This document shows, one piece after another, positions 44,242 to 52,819 of a stretch of DNA of 64,000 nt. This DNA comes from Pseudomonas sp. Au-Pse12 (GTDB lineage: Bacteria; Pseudomonadota; Gammaproteobacteria; Pseudomonadales; Pseudomonadaceae), in contig NZ_JAJTTH010000006.1 in assembly GCF_021341665.1 (NCBI RefSeq), positions 310,001 through 374,000 of the forward strand. The letters are read 5' to 3'. Each line of letters starts with the position of its first letter. Position 1 is the first letter of the stretch. A model generated the notes under the pieces. It did not search any database and was not told the DNA's origin. It saw only the letters and a list, made by a program, of their open reading frames with translations. The position numbers and the translations under genes were made by a program.

Positions 44242-44907
44242 TCAATCCAGCAGATGGGCGTTGAGGTCAGGGCGGTAGACTTGCAGCAGCGGCGCGGTGA
44301 CCGTGCCCTGCAAGCTGCAGAAGATCGTGGTGCGGCCGGCAATCGGAGCGCTGCGGGTGCCTTTGTCGATGCTCAGCACCCGCTCGACGTAACCGAATGG
44401 CGTGGCCACCCCGCCACCCGCCAGGCCTTCGGTACGCCAGGCGTCGATGGGGTCGCCAACCCGGCGGATCTCCACCCGGGTCATGGCGCTGCGGTCTGCC
44501 TTCAGGCGGCTGTTGTCCACCAGCAGCGGCTTGAGCGCTGCGGCTACGTCCTTGGGTTCGCCCTCGGCAATGAACCCCCAGAACAGCAGGTTGCCCACCG
44601 ACGGCAGCGACTGGGCTTCGTTGTAATAGCCCACCAGGCGCACACCGTTGACCAGCAGCGGCTGTGCAAAGGCCTGGTAGCGACCGCCCTCTTGCAAGGG
44701 GTCCATGACCTTGGGCGCACTCACCGCGCCGTACCGGGCCAGGGTCAAGGTAGCGGCCGGCAGTTGGGCCGTGTTCAAACTCTGGAAGAACTGTGCGTCG
44801 CAACGGGAGAACTGGCTCAGCAACTGCTCGGGAGCAGTCGCTGGCTGGCCGTGGGCAATGCTGGCGACGCCCAGCAGGCACAGGCCGGATAGCAGGGTAC
44901 GGAACAT
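44242..44907 (-). CDS. Exported protein of unknown function
   Basis: A 221-residue protein with a signal peptide ending IAHGQ near residue 21. The mature part has a FSRCDAQFF segment near its start and a second cysteine in TIFCSLQG near the end, probably disulfide-linked. No domain was recognised. Start ATG 44905-44907; another in-frame ATG lies nine bases upstream and neither has a strong ribosome-binding site. Paired with the TPR lipoprotein gene downstream. Confidence 0.7.
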   Translation of the reverse strand: MFRTLLSGLCLLGVASIAHGQPATAPEQLLSQFSRCDAQFFQSLNTAQLPAATLTLARYGAVSAPKVMDPLQEGGRYQAFAQPLLVNGVRLVGYYNEAQSLPSVGNLLFWGFIAEGEPKDVAAALKPLLVDNSRLKADRSAMTRVEIRRVGDPIDAWRTEGLAGGGVATPFGYVERVLSIDKGTRSAPIAGRTTIFCSLQGTVTAPLLQVYRPDLNAHLLD

Positions 44908-45018
44908 CGAAATCATCCGTGACGGGAAAGGGGAGCGGACTGTAACAAGATTGATATCGACCAACCACTCGCCGAAAATACCGGCGCCATATGACCTGGC
45001 CATTCATGACCGAGGGCA

Positions 45019-45048
45019 CAAAAAAGCCCCGAACCAGTCGGGGCTTCT
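45019..45048 (-). terminator. Terminator of the OprD-type porin gene
   Basis: On the minus strand the stem AAGCCCCGA / TCGGGGCTT is followed by six T. Confidence 0.9.
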
Positions 45049-45090
45049 TGCGTTGCGGCCACCTGCAATCAGGCGGTGATCAGGCGTTCA

Positions 45091-46380
45091 TCAGAACACG
45101 TTGATCGGGTAGTCGACGAACACACGCAGTTCGTTGCCGCTGTCGTTGTAATCGCTGGATTTCTGCGATACACGCAGGATCGAGCTACGTACCTTGACGC
45201 TCAGGTCCTTGGCCGGGCCGCTCTGCACCACGTACTTGAGCTGGTTGAAGATTTCCCGCTCGGTGCCGCCGGTGGAGGTCGAGGTGGTGATGTTGTCGCC
45301 ACGCACGTAGGCCACGTTGTAGGTCAGGCCCGGTACGCCGAAGGCGCCGAAGTCCAGACCGTAGCCCAGCTGCCAGCTGCGCTCGTCTTCAGCGTTGAAG
45401 TCGGACCAGTAGGAGTTGGCCAGGTAGATGGTGTTGCCACCGTCACCCACGCGGTTCTGACCACGCTGGTAGCCGCCGTAGGCATAGCCCAGGTGGCTGT
45501 CGCCGGTGCTGCGCTGGTGCGCCAGAGTGAACGAGTGCGGGCCCATGGCGTAGGTGGCCGCCAGGCTCCAGATCTTGTTGTCCTGGCCACCGGCGCCGGC
45601 GTCTTTGGCGTAGGCCTTGTCCAGCTTGGTCTGGTAACCGTTGAAGTCCAGGGTCAGGGACCGGTCGGTGGCCAGCGGGAACACGTAGTTCAGGTTGACG
45701 TATTGCTTCTTCAGCACGTCTTCGACGTCGGAAGCGTACAGCGCGCCCTTGAACTGCTCGGTGAACTGGTAGCTACCGCCCAATACGTTGATCGACTTCA
45801 GGCCACCGCTGTCACGACCTTCGGCGCTCTTGCGCGATTCGGCGGTGAAACGACCGGCGTTCAGCTCCAGGCCCTTGATCTCCTTGGAGGTGATCAGGGT
45901 ACCGGTGTAGCTTTCCGGCAGCAGGCGCGAGTTGTCGTAGTTCAGTACCGGCAGCGCCGGCATCTGGTCACCGTAGGTCAGGACGGTGTTGGACAGGCGG
46001 AACTTGACCGCGGCGCCGGCCTTGGCCAGGTCGCCCGCAGGGGTCTGGTTGCCGTGTTCGCTGCGCTTGAAGAAGTCGATACCCTGGCCGCCGCTGTGGC
46101 TGCCTTTGTCCAGACGCAACGCGTACAGACCGAAGGCATCCACACCCACGCCGACGGTGCCTTGGGTGAAGCCCGACGAGAAAGTACCGATGGCCGCTTG
46201 GCCCCACTCGCGCTGGTCGTCGTTGCCGTCTTTCTTGTCACGGTTGATATAGGCGTTGCGCAGCAGCACTTTCAGGCTGCTGTCTTCAACAAAACCCTTG
46301 GCGTCGGCCTGGCCGTCGGCCATGGCTTGTGTAGCGCTCAAAATCCCCAGTGCAATCAAGCAGATCCGCTGTTTAAACAT
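45091..46380 (-). CDS. OprD-family outer-membrane porin
   Basis: A 429-residue porin with a signal peptide ending QAMAD near residue 22. FVEDSSLKVLLRNAYINRD is the hallmark start of OprD-family proteins. Later SNTVLTYGDQMP and the C-terminal FVDYPINVF agree. These 18-stranded barrels pass basic amino acids, small peptides or carboxylates. The exact member (OprD, OprE, Opd) cannot be fixed by eye. AAGGAAAATAAG precedes the ATG. Confidence 0.92.
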   Translation of the reverse strand: MFKQRICLIALGILSATQAMADGQADAKGFVEDSSLKVLLRNAYINRDKKDGNDDQREWGQAAIGTFSSGFTQGTVGVGVDAFGLYALRLDKGSHSGGQGIDFFKRSEHGNQTPAGDLAKAGAAVKFRLSNTVLTYGDQMPALPVLNYDNSRLLPESYTGTLITSKEIKGLELNAGRFTAESRKSAEGRDSGGLKSINVLGGSYQFTEQFKGALYASDVEDVLKKQYVNLNYVFPLATDRSLTLDFNGYQTKLDKAYAKDAGAGGQDNKIWSLAATYAMGPHSFTLAHQRSTGDSHLGYAYGGYQRGQNRVGDGGNTIYLANSYWSDFNAEDERSWQLGYGLDFGAFGVPGLTYNVAYVRGDNITTSTSTGGTEREIFNQLKYVVQSGPAKDLSVKVRSSILRVSQKSSDYNDSGNELRVFVDYPINVF

Positions 46381-46457
46381 CTTATTTTCCTTATTACGGT
46401 TTGAGACGCGCTGTGAGCTCTGCGGCGACGGCGTTTGAACGCTCTTTTACCGCCGAA

Positions 46458-46497
46458 ACAAAAAAGCCCGACCGCGAGTGATCGCGGCGGGCCTTTT
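46458..46497 (-). terminator. Terminator of the SnoaL-like gene
   Basis: The stem GCCCG-A-CCGCGA / TCGCGG-C-GGGC is followed on the minus strand by a T run, about 120 bases after the gene's stop. Confidence 0.85.
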
Positions 46498-46617
46498 ATT
46501 ATTTTGAAATATGGCTCTTGGCCACAGGCGTTGGGGCGAATCCTATCTGCGCCCTTAACAACGTGTCAATTTCGTGAATCGTCTTTGAATAGCTGAAAAT
46601 ATTCTAAGAACTGCGGG

Positions 46618-47007
46618 CTAGAGCATTGCCAGCTGCACACTGTGGCTGTCGACGAATTGCTCGAAGTGGGTCACCTTGCCGTCCTTGAGTGTCCACAAGT
46701 GGGCCACCCGGACATCGATCGGCTTGCCCGAGCCGTTATAGACGCCCTGATAGTTGCCATAGGCAAACACCTTGTCGCCCTGGGCCACATAGCCCTCGAC
46801 CTTGAAAGTGAAGTCCTGCCATTCCGAGCCCAGGCGCTTGAAGACGTGCTCCAGCACCGCCTCGAAACCGACATAGGTGCCGGCATAGGGAAAGCCCGCC
46901 GCCTCGGTCCAACGCGCATCGGGGGCCAGGGCCGCGGCGGTGTTGCGCGCATTTTCCTGGGAGTTGGCACCTTCGTAGGTGCTCTTGATCAACGCTAGGT
47001 TATCCAT
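46618..47007 (-). CDS. SnoaL/NTF2-fold protein
   Basis: A 129-residue cone-fold protein of the SnoaL-like group. The N-terminal helix (LALIKSTYEGANSQ) and the FEAVLEHVFKRL and VRVAHLWTLKDGKVTHFEQF strands are typical. Members act as isomerases, hydrolases or stress proteins. The function here is open. GGAG precedes the ATG at 47005-47007. It lies 27 bases after the DsbA-like gene on the same strand, so the two are probably cotranscribed. Confidence 0.83.
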   Translation of the reverse strand: MDNLALIKSTYEGANSQENARNTAAALAPDARWTEAAGFPYAGTYVGFEAVLEHVFKRLGSEWQDFTFKVEGYVAQGDKVFAYGNYQGVYNGSGKPIDVRVAHLWTLKDGKVTHFEQFVDSHSVQLAML

Positions 47008-47034
47008 GGGTAACTCCACGCAGGTCAGGTGAGA

Positions 47035-47730
47035 TCAGAGCGTGCAACCGTCCAGGCCACAAGCCTGGACCACGCCATCATGAGGGCCGCTACCGGCGCC
47101 CAGGGAGGTCTTCAACCAGTCGGCGAAGGCCTCGGGTTTACCCAGCCAGGGGCTGATGTCGAGCAACTGGTAACGGCCATCGCGTTCCAGTACCAAGGTC
47201 GGGAAGCCCTGGCCGCCGACCTTGGCCAGCAAGGCCCGGCTGGCCTTTATATGGTGATCCAACTCATTGGCCACGGCCTGGTCGTAGGCGGCCGCGAACG
47301 CCGCCGAGGCAAACCCCAGGGCCTGCGCCAACTCCAGCAATACCTCCCGATCAGCGATCCGTCGCCCTTCCAGGTAATGGGCCGTCTGCAAGCGCCCCAG
47401 CAGTTCCAGCCCGCGCCCTTCCAGGGCCTCGGCGGCCAGCACGGCGGCAATCGGCGGCGCCGAGTCGAAGACCGCCGACGGATCACGCAGCAGGCCTTCG
47501 AAATAGGCCTGGCCAAAAGGCTGCCCGGTGTACTCGGCAATCCGCCGGTCGTGGGGCATGACGTAGTCACGCAGTTGGGGCGAGACCGCCTGGCGGTTGC
47601 GCCCGGTCATCATGCCCCCGGCATGGGCCAGCACCGGCACCACCGCCTGGGCCGCCTGCACCAGAGGCTTGGCGCCATAGCACCAGCCGCACAGCGGGTC
47701 ATAAATATAGTGAAGGGTGGCCGAGGACAT
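47035..47730 (-). CDS. DsbA-family (thioredoxin-fold) protein
   Basis: A 231-residue cytoplasmic protein with a thioredoxin fold interrupted by a helical insert. DPLCGWCYG places the redox pair at Cys14 and Cys17, and GGQGFPTLVLERDG supplies the cis-proline loop. No signal peptide is seen, so it resembles FrnE-like or DSBA-like oxidoreductases that work in the cytosol. GGAG lies seven bases before the ATG at 47728-47730; the longer frame upstream lacks family resemblance. Divergent from the TonB receptor gene. Confidence 0.85.
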   Translation of the reverse strand: MSSATLHYIYDPLCGWCYGAKPLVQAAQAVVPVLAHAGGMMTGRNRQAVSPQLRDYVMPHDRRIAEYTGQPFGQAYFEGLLRDPSAVFDSAPPIAAVLAAEALEGRGLELLGRLQTAHYLEGRRIADREVLLELAQALGFASAAFAAAYDQAVANELDHHIKASRALLAKVGGQGFPTLVLERDGRYQLLDISPWLGKPEAFADWLKTSLGAGSGPHDGVVQACGLDGCTL

Positions 47731-47935
47731 ATCAGGGCTCCAGCAAGGTCTTGAGTATTCGATGCCACGCAGACTATGCCGCGCACGCCAGAGGAAAAAC
47801 CTCGAATTGGCTTTTAGTCTGTTGCTGTAACCGGTCGAATCAGCCTGTTTAGCCAGTGTATTCGGGCAAATACCGCCAGACACATTTAGAAATAATCGCC
47901 CAAGGGAAGTTAATAGCGAATTTTTAACATTAGGC

Positions 47936-47954
47936 AATGGTAAGCATTACCATT
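47936..47954 (+). promoter_or_regulatory. Perfect palindromic Fur-box-like site
   Basis: AATGGTAA-GCA-TTACCATT is a perfect 8-3-8 inverted repeat resembling the 19-base Fur consensus. It ends 38 bases before the TonB receptor start, where an iron-repressed promoter would be expected. Confidence 0.75.
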
Positions 47955-47992
47955 CGCACCCCTCGAACTCCCCCTTCTCGGATGCGTTTCAG

Positions 47993-50086
47993 ATGCCTGC
48001 CCATTTTCGCCTCACGCCCTTGTCCCTGGGACTTTGTACCCTGCTGACCGCCGGTTTTGCCTGCGCCGCCAGCACCACCCTGCCCATGACCTCCATCAGC
48101 GCCGAGGCCGAAGCCGACCCGGACGATCCCCGGGTCAAGGAAGTCAGCACCGCGACCCGTACTTCGACCCCGGCACGCTACGTGCCCCAGGCCATCGACA
48201 CGATCAAGACCGCCAATGTGCTGGACTACGGCGTCAATGACCTGGGCAGCGCCCTGAGCGGTATTCCCAACGTCAGCAGCGGCTCGGACACGCGCTTCGA
48301 CAGCCTGCGGATCCGCGGCTTCGATGCCAGCAACGACTTCTATCTGGACGGCATCCGCGACGACAGCCAGTACGTGCGCGACCTGCACAACATCGAACGC
48401 ATCGAAGTGCTCAAAGGCCCCGCGGCAGTGCTCTACGGCCGAGGCAGCCAGGGCGGGATCATCAATCGGGTGAGCAAGCTGCCGGAATTCGGCCGTCGCT
48501 CCAGCGTCGAAGTCCAGGGCGGCAGCCAGGACCTGCGCAGCCTGTATGCGGACCTGAGCGCCGACCCGGCGGAAAACATCAGCCTGCGCCTGAACCTGGG
48601 CAACGAGGACCGCAACAGCTTCCGCAAGGGCGTCAGTGGCAACCGCCAACTGTTCGCACCGTCCATGAGCTGGCAACTCACCCCGGAGCTGAACTGGCTG
48701 GTGCAATACGAGTACAGCCGCTACAACCGCACCCCGGACCGCGGCATCCCCGGGGTCAACGGGCGCCCGGCAGACGTCGGCCGCGACACCACCTACAGCG
48801 ACCACCGCGACTACATCGATGACAAGTCCCAGTCCCTGCGCTCCAAACTGAGCTACGAACTGAGCGACAGCTGGCAACTGCGCCATACCTTGGGGGTGTT
48901 CAAGCTCGACAGTGATTTCGAAAACACCTACCAGACCGGCTACAACGCCACCACCGGCAAGGTGCAGCGCCAACGCTGGCAGCAAGACCTGAAGACCCGC
49001 AACATCTACAACAACAGCGAGCTGGAAGGCCGTTTCGACACCTTTGGCCTGGAGCACCGCCTGCTCACCGGCCTGGAATTCGGCAGCCAGCGCCGCGACC
49101 CGATCCTCTACAACGCCGCCACCTCGGGCCCTGGCAGCCAGGCAGTGCCCGCCGTGGACCTGTACAACCCCAACCCGTACCAGAGCCATACCGGGCTCAT
49201 GCAGGTCTGGAGCAACAACCACACCGAGGTGGAAAGCCGGGCGCTCTACGTGCAGGACCAACTGCGCCTGAACGATCAGTGGCAATTGCTGGCCGGCCTG
49301 CGCTACGACAACTTCGAGGTAGAAACCACCAATCGCAAGAACGGCCTCTCCGACAGCCGCGACAGCCACAGCGTCAGCCCGCGCCTGGGGGTGGTCTGGA
49401 CGCCGCTGGAGCACCACTCGTTCTATGCCTCGTGGAGCAAGTCGTTCGCGCCGGTGGGCGGCGGCCTGATCGGCATCACCCCGAACGCCTCTGGCAACGA
49501 CCTGAGCCCGGAACTGACCCGGCAGAAGGAAGTCGGGGTCAAGAGCGACTGGCTGGACGAACGCCTGAGCACCACCCTGGCGGTGTATGAGCTGGAACTC
49601 TACAACCGTCGTACCCCTGACCCGCAGGACCGCAGCATCACCTTGCTCACCGGCCTGCAACGCTCCCGGGGTGTCGAGCTGACCGCCAGCGGCAAGCTCG
49701 TCGGCAACTGGTACCTGCGCGGCGGCATCGGCCTGCAGGACGCGGTGGTGGTCAAGGACAACAACGGTTTCGAAGACAAGCGGGTGAACAACGTGGCCAA
49801 GCGCAATGGCAGCCTGTTCATCACCTGGAAACCGGAGCTGGGCTGGTACGCCGAAACCGGCCTGACCCTGGTGGGCGACCGTTACGCCGACAGCAGCAAC
49901 ACCGTGGTGCTGCCGGGCTACGGCCGCTGGGATGCCCTGGCCGGCTACCGGCACAAGGACTGGGACGTGCGCGCGGCGCTGAACAACATCGCCGACCGCG
50001 AGTACTACAGCTCGGCCACCAGCGTCTTTCAGATCCAGCCGGGGGATCCGCGCAGCCTGGTGGTCACCGGCAACTATCGTTTCTAA
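47993..50086 (+). CDS. TonB-dependent siderophore receptor
   Basis: A 697-residue outer-membrane receptor. The signal peptide ends FACAAS near residue 25. The plug domain follows (DSLRIRGFDASNDFYLDGIRD, IERIEVLKGPAAVLYGRGS), then a 22-stranded barrel ending in NYRF. The sequence style is that of the Fiu/PiuA group for catecholate siderophores or siderophore-like compounds; this is inferred by resemblance only. The Fur-like site predicts induction by iron starvation. No siderophore biosynthesis gene is in the window, so it may serve exogenous siderophores. A terminator follows. Confidence 0.9.
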   Translation: MPAHFRLTPLSLGLCTLLTAGFACAASTTLPMTSISAEAEADPDDPRVKEVSTATRTSTPARYVPQAIDTIKTANVLDYGVNDLGSALSGIPNVSSGSDTRFDSLRIRGFDASNDFYLDGIRDDSQYVRDLHNIERIEVLKGPAAVLYGRGSQGGIINRVSKLPEFGRRSSVEVQGGSQDLRSLYADLSADPAENISLRLNLGNEDRNSFRKGVSGNRQLFAPSMSWQLTPELNWLVQYEYSRYNRTPDRGIPGVNGRPADVGRDTTYSDHRDYIDDKSQSLRSKLSYELSDSWQLRHTLGVFKLDSDFENTYQTGYNATTGKVQRQRWQQDLKTRNIYNNSELEGRFDTFGLEHRLLTGLEFGSQRRDPILYNAATSGPGSQAVPAVDLYNPNPYQSHTGLMQVWSNNHTEVESRALYVQDQLRLNDQWQLLAGLRYDNFEVETTNRKNGLSDSRDSHSVSPRLGVVWTPLEHHSFYASWSKSFAPVGGGLIGITPNASGNDLSPELTRQKEVGVKSDWLDERLSTTLAVYELELYNRRTPDPQDRSITLLTGLQRSRGVELTASGKLVGNWYLRGGIGLQDAVVVKDNNGFEDKRVNNVAKRNGSLFITWKPELGWYAETGLTLVGDRYADSSNTVVLPGYGRWDALAGYRHKDWDVRAALNNIADREYYSSATSVFQIQPGDPRSLVVTGNYRF

Positions 50087-50102
50087 AACGACCGGCCAAA
50101 AA

Positions 50103-50129
50103 AAAGCGCTGCCATCCTGGCAGCGCTTT
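50103..50129. terminator. Terminator after the TonB receptor
   Basis: The perfect stem AAAGCGCTGCCA / TGGCAGCGCTTT with a three-base loop lies between converging genes. Confidence 0.88.
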
Positions 50130-50146
50130 ACCAATCCTTTGTCTTC

Positions 50147-50347
50147 TTATCCTTTCACCACATCCCACAATGCCTGCAGTTCCGCCTCGCTGAGCAACCC
50201 GGCGGGGTAGCGCTCAATGATGATCCGGCGCGGATCAGGCTCCCTGATCTGACGCGTTCCATTGGACTTCAACCATTGCACCAGAACCTGCAGCGACTCG
50301 TTATTCATTGCCAAGGGATGTGACGCCCGCTCGCTGACCATATTCAT
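50147..50347 (-). CDS. Small conserved hypothetical protein
   Basis: A 66-residue soluble protein with IIIERYPAGLLSEAELQALWD near its C-terminus. AGGAGAG lies nine bases before the ATG at 50345-50347. No domain was recognised. Codon use agrees with neighbouring genes, supporting a real gene. Confidence 0.6.
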   Translation of the reverse strand: MNMVSERASHPLAMNNESLQVLVQWLKSNGTRQIREPDPRRIIIERYPAGLLSEAELQALWDVVKG

Positions 50348-50489
50348 TCCAGCGCTCTCTCCTGGTATCTGAGCGGCCTAACTTATCCAAGGTTTATGAC
50401 AGAACGAACACCGTTCTCCATGTCTCAGAATCACCTCGCAAGAGATACAAGACCTATGCCAATGTGTCGGCAACACCGACATCCGACCA

Positions 50490-50527
50490 CAAAAAAGCCC
50501 GCAACCTGTCTAGGCTGCGGGCTTGGC
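50490..50527 (-). terminator. aguA terminator
   Basis: On the minus strand AAGCCCGCA pairs with TGCGGGCTT, followed by a T run, about 70 bases after the aguA stop. Confidence 0.85.
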
Positions 50528-50594
50528 GAAAAGCGTCACGCCCGGGACCGGGCCAACACCGTCAAGCAAACGACAACTTCTGTTACAACGGCAC

Positions 50595-51701
50595 TCAATT
50601 GCGCTGTGGCGCGGGTTGCTGTTGGGTAAGGCAATGGATATTGCCGCCCCCCAGTAACAGTTCGCGGCCAGGCACCATCACCACCTCATGCTCGGGGAAC
50701 AGCGCCTGCAAGATGGCCTTGGCCGGTGCATCCATCGGGTCGTCAAAACTCGGGGCGATGATCCCGCCGTTAACGATCAGGAAGTTCACGTAGGAACCCG
50801 CCAGACGCACTGAAGGATTGCGTTCCTGGCTGCCTTGCACCGCATCGACACCGGCACATTCCTCTTCGGTGGCGTACAACGGACCGGGAATCGGCATCTT
50901 GTGCACCTTGAAGGTGCGGCCCTTGGCGTCGCGGGTGTTTTCCAGCACCTGCAGAGCGGCCTGGCAACGGGGGAAGTTCGGATCCTGGGGGTCGTCGGTC
51001 CAGGCCAGCAGCACTTCGCCCGGGCGCACGTAGCAGCAGAAGTTGTCCACATGGCCGTCGGTTTCATCGTTGTACAGGCCGTCCGGCAGCCAGACGATCT
51101 GCTCCACTGACAGATGCTCGCGCAGCACCGCCTCGATCTGCTCGCGGGACAGGTGCGGGTTGCGGTTGTGATTGAGCAGGCACTCTTCGGTGGTGATCAG
51201 CGTGCCTTCGCCGTCGACGTGAATCGAGCCGCCCTCCAGCACGAAGCCCTCGGTGCGGTACTCCTGGCAACGTTCGATTTCCAGCACCTTGCTGGCCACC
51301 TGTTCGTCACGGTTCCACGGCGAGTACAAGCCACCCTCGAAACCGCCCCAGGCATTGAAGCCCCAGTGCACGCCGCGCACTTCGCCGCTGTGGTTGATGA
51401 CGAAGGTCGGGCCGGTGTCGCGGACCCAGGCGTCGTCGCTGGACATTTCCACGACGCGGATATTCGGCACGTCCAGGCGCGCCCGGGCGTTTTCGTACTG
51501 GGCCGCGGACACCGCCACGGTCACCGGTTCAAAGCGTGCAATGGCCTTGGCTACCGCGACGTGGGCAGCCTGCGCCGGCTTGCCGCCCAGGCGCCAGTTG
51601 TCCGGGCGCTCGGGCCAGATCATCCAGGTCTGGGTCTGGGTCGCCCATTCGGCCGGCATGTAGAAACCGTCGGCGCGCGGCGTGCTGTGCAAAGTACTCA
51701 T
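50595..51701 (-). CDS. aguA: Agmatine deiminase
   Basis: A 368-residue guanidine-modifying enzyme that converts agmatine to N-carbamoylputrescine and ammonia. The catalytic cysteine is Cys357 in GGGNIHC, at the same position as in P. aeruginosa Agu[10 protein letters not shown] and [10 protein letters not shown] contribute the acidic and histidine active-site residues. It follows aguB by five bases on the same strand, so the two consecutive steps of the pathway are cotranscribed. Confidence 0.96.
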   Translation of the reverse strand: MSTLHSTPRADGFYMPAEWATQTQTWMIWPERPDNWRLGGKPAQAAHVAVAKAIARFEPVTVAVSAAQYENARARLDVPNIRVVEMSSDDAWVRDTGPTFVINHSGEVRGVHWGFNAWGGFEGGLYSPWNRDEQVASKVLEIERCQEYRTEGFVLEGGSIHVDGEGTLITTEECLLNHNRNPHLSREQIEAVLREHLSVEQIVWLPDGLYNDETDGHVDNFCCYVRPGEVLLAWTDDPQDPNFPRCQAALQVLENTRDAKGRTFKVHKMPIPGPLYATEEECAGVDAVQGSQERNPSVRLAGSYVNFLIVNGGIIAPSFDDPMDAPAKAILQALFPEHEVVMVPGRELLLGGGNIHCLTQQQPAPQRN

Positions 51702-51706
51702 AGTGT

Positions 51707-52585
51707 TCAGGACTCCAGGGAACCGTCGAGGGTTTTCAGTGCGCCATAGAGGTTCGGACGGCGGTCACGGAAACTGCCCCAGGCGCTGCGGATGTGTTCG
51801 AGCTCGTCGAGGTCGAAGCGGTGCACAAGGATACCTTCTTCAGTTTGGTTGAGCTCCTGAACCTTCTCGCCGAACTGATTGGCAATGAAGGATGAACCGT
51901 AGAAGGTGATGTCGTAGCCGTCCTGTTCTTCGTTGCCGATGCGGTTGCTGGCGATCAGCGGCATCAGGTTGGCCCCGGCATGGCCCTGCTGCACGCGCTG
52001 CCAGTGATCGCGCGAGGAAATGCTCTGGTCGTGGGGCTCGCTGCCGATGGCGGTCGGGTAGAAGAGGATTTCCGCCCCTTGCAGGGCCATGCTGCGGGCG
52101 CACTCGGGGAACCACTGGTCCCAGCAGATACCCACGCCGATTTTCGCGTAGCGGGTGTTCCACACCTTGAAGCCGGTATCGCCCGGGTTGAAGTAGTACT
52201 TCTCGTGATAGCCGGGGCCGTCCGGGATGTGGCTTTTCCGATAAATCCCCAGGTTGCTGCCGTCGGCATCGATGATCGCGATGCTGTTGAAACGCGCACG
52301 CCCGGCCAGTTCGTAGAAGCTGATGGGCAGCACCACCTGCAGCTCCCGGGCGACCTTCTGGAAGTGCGCGATGGCGACGTTGCTGTCCACCGTGGTGGCC
52401 AGTTGCAGGTAGTCCGGGTTGGGCTTCTGGCAGAAGTACGGTGCCTCGAACAGCTCCTGGATCAGGATGATCTGCGCGCCTTTGGCGGCGGCTTCCCGGA
52501 CCAGTTTTTCGGCGGTTTCGAGGTTGGCCTCAAGGTCCCAGGAACAGGCCATCTGGGTAGCGGCGACGGTAACGGTACGGCTCAT
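51707..52585 (-). CDS. aguB: N-carbamoylputrescine amidase
   Basis: A 292-residue nitrilase-superfamily amidase that releases putrescine, CO2 and ammonia. The catalytic triad is Glu44 (IQELFE), Lys117 (YRKSHIPD) and Cys154 ([10 protein letters not shown]). First gene of aguBA. Its upstream region carries three copies of a TTATCGGATAT-like motif on the minus strand. The AguR repressor gene that sits beside aguBA in P. aeruginosa is not present here. Confidence 0.96.
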   Translation of the reverse strand: MSRTVTVAATQMACSWDLEANLETAEKLVREAAAKGAQIILIQELFEAPYFCQKPNPDYLQLATTVDSNVAIAHFQKVARELQVVLPISFYELAGRARFNSIAIIDADGSNLGIYRKSHIPDGPGYHEKYYFNPGDTGFKVWNTRYAKIGVGICWDQWFPECARSMALQGAEILFYPTAIGSEPHDQSISSRDHWQRVQQGHAGANLMPLIASNRIGNEEQDGYDITFYGSSFIANQFGEKVQELNQTEEGILVHRFDLDELEHIRSAWGSFRDRRPNLYGALKTLDGSLES

Positions 52586-52675
52586 GGATCAACTCCTGGG
52601 CAATGCGAAGCGGTCGATGACAACGGAGGAGAAAGGACCGGGCACGAAGGGCTCGTACCCGACTATGGCCACTTT

Positions 52676-52748
52676 ATATCCGATAAATATCGACTTTAGA
52701 AGCTATAAAAATCTATGAGCAGCTAGATATCCGACAAAATACCGATAA
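52676..52748 (-). promoter_or_regulatory. Triple repeat upstream of aguB
   Basis: Written on the plus strand, ATATCCGATAA (52676-52686), ATATCCGACAA (52727-52737) and ATACCGATAA (52739-52748) are near-copies in an AT-rich stretch 90-165 bases before the aguB start. They look like binding sites of one regulator of aguBA. Confidence 0.55.
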
Positions 52749-52760
52749 CAATCGAATTAA

Positions 52761-52794
52761 GAAAAACCCATTCGCCGGCAAGCCGGCGAATGGG
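52761..52794 (-). terminator. Terminator after the kinase/aminotransferase fusion gene
   Basis: The 13-base arms CCCATTCGCCGGC / GCCGGCGAATGGG with a two-base loop are followed by TTTTTC on the minus strand. The core GCCGGCAAGCCGGC is REP-like. Confidence 0.85.
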
Positions 52795-52819
52795 GGCAAC
52801 GCAAACCAGCGTCGTGCGC

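Noticed and set aside
47930-50134. A 734-codon frame antisense to the TonB receptor
   Set aside because: Shadow of the high-GC third codon position. The plus strand holds signal peptide, plug and barrel motifs.
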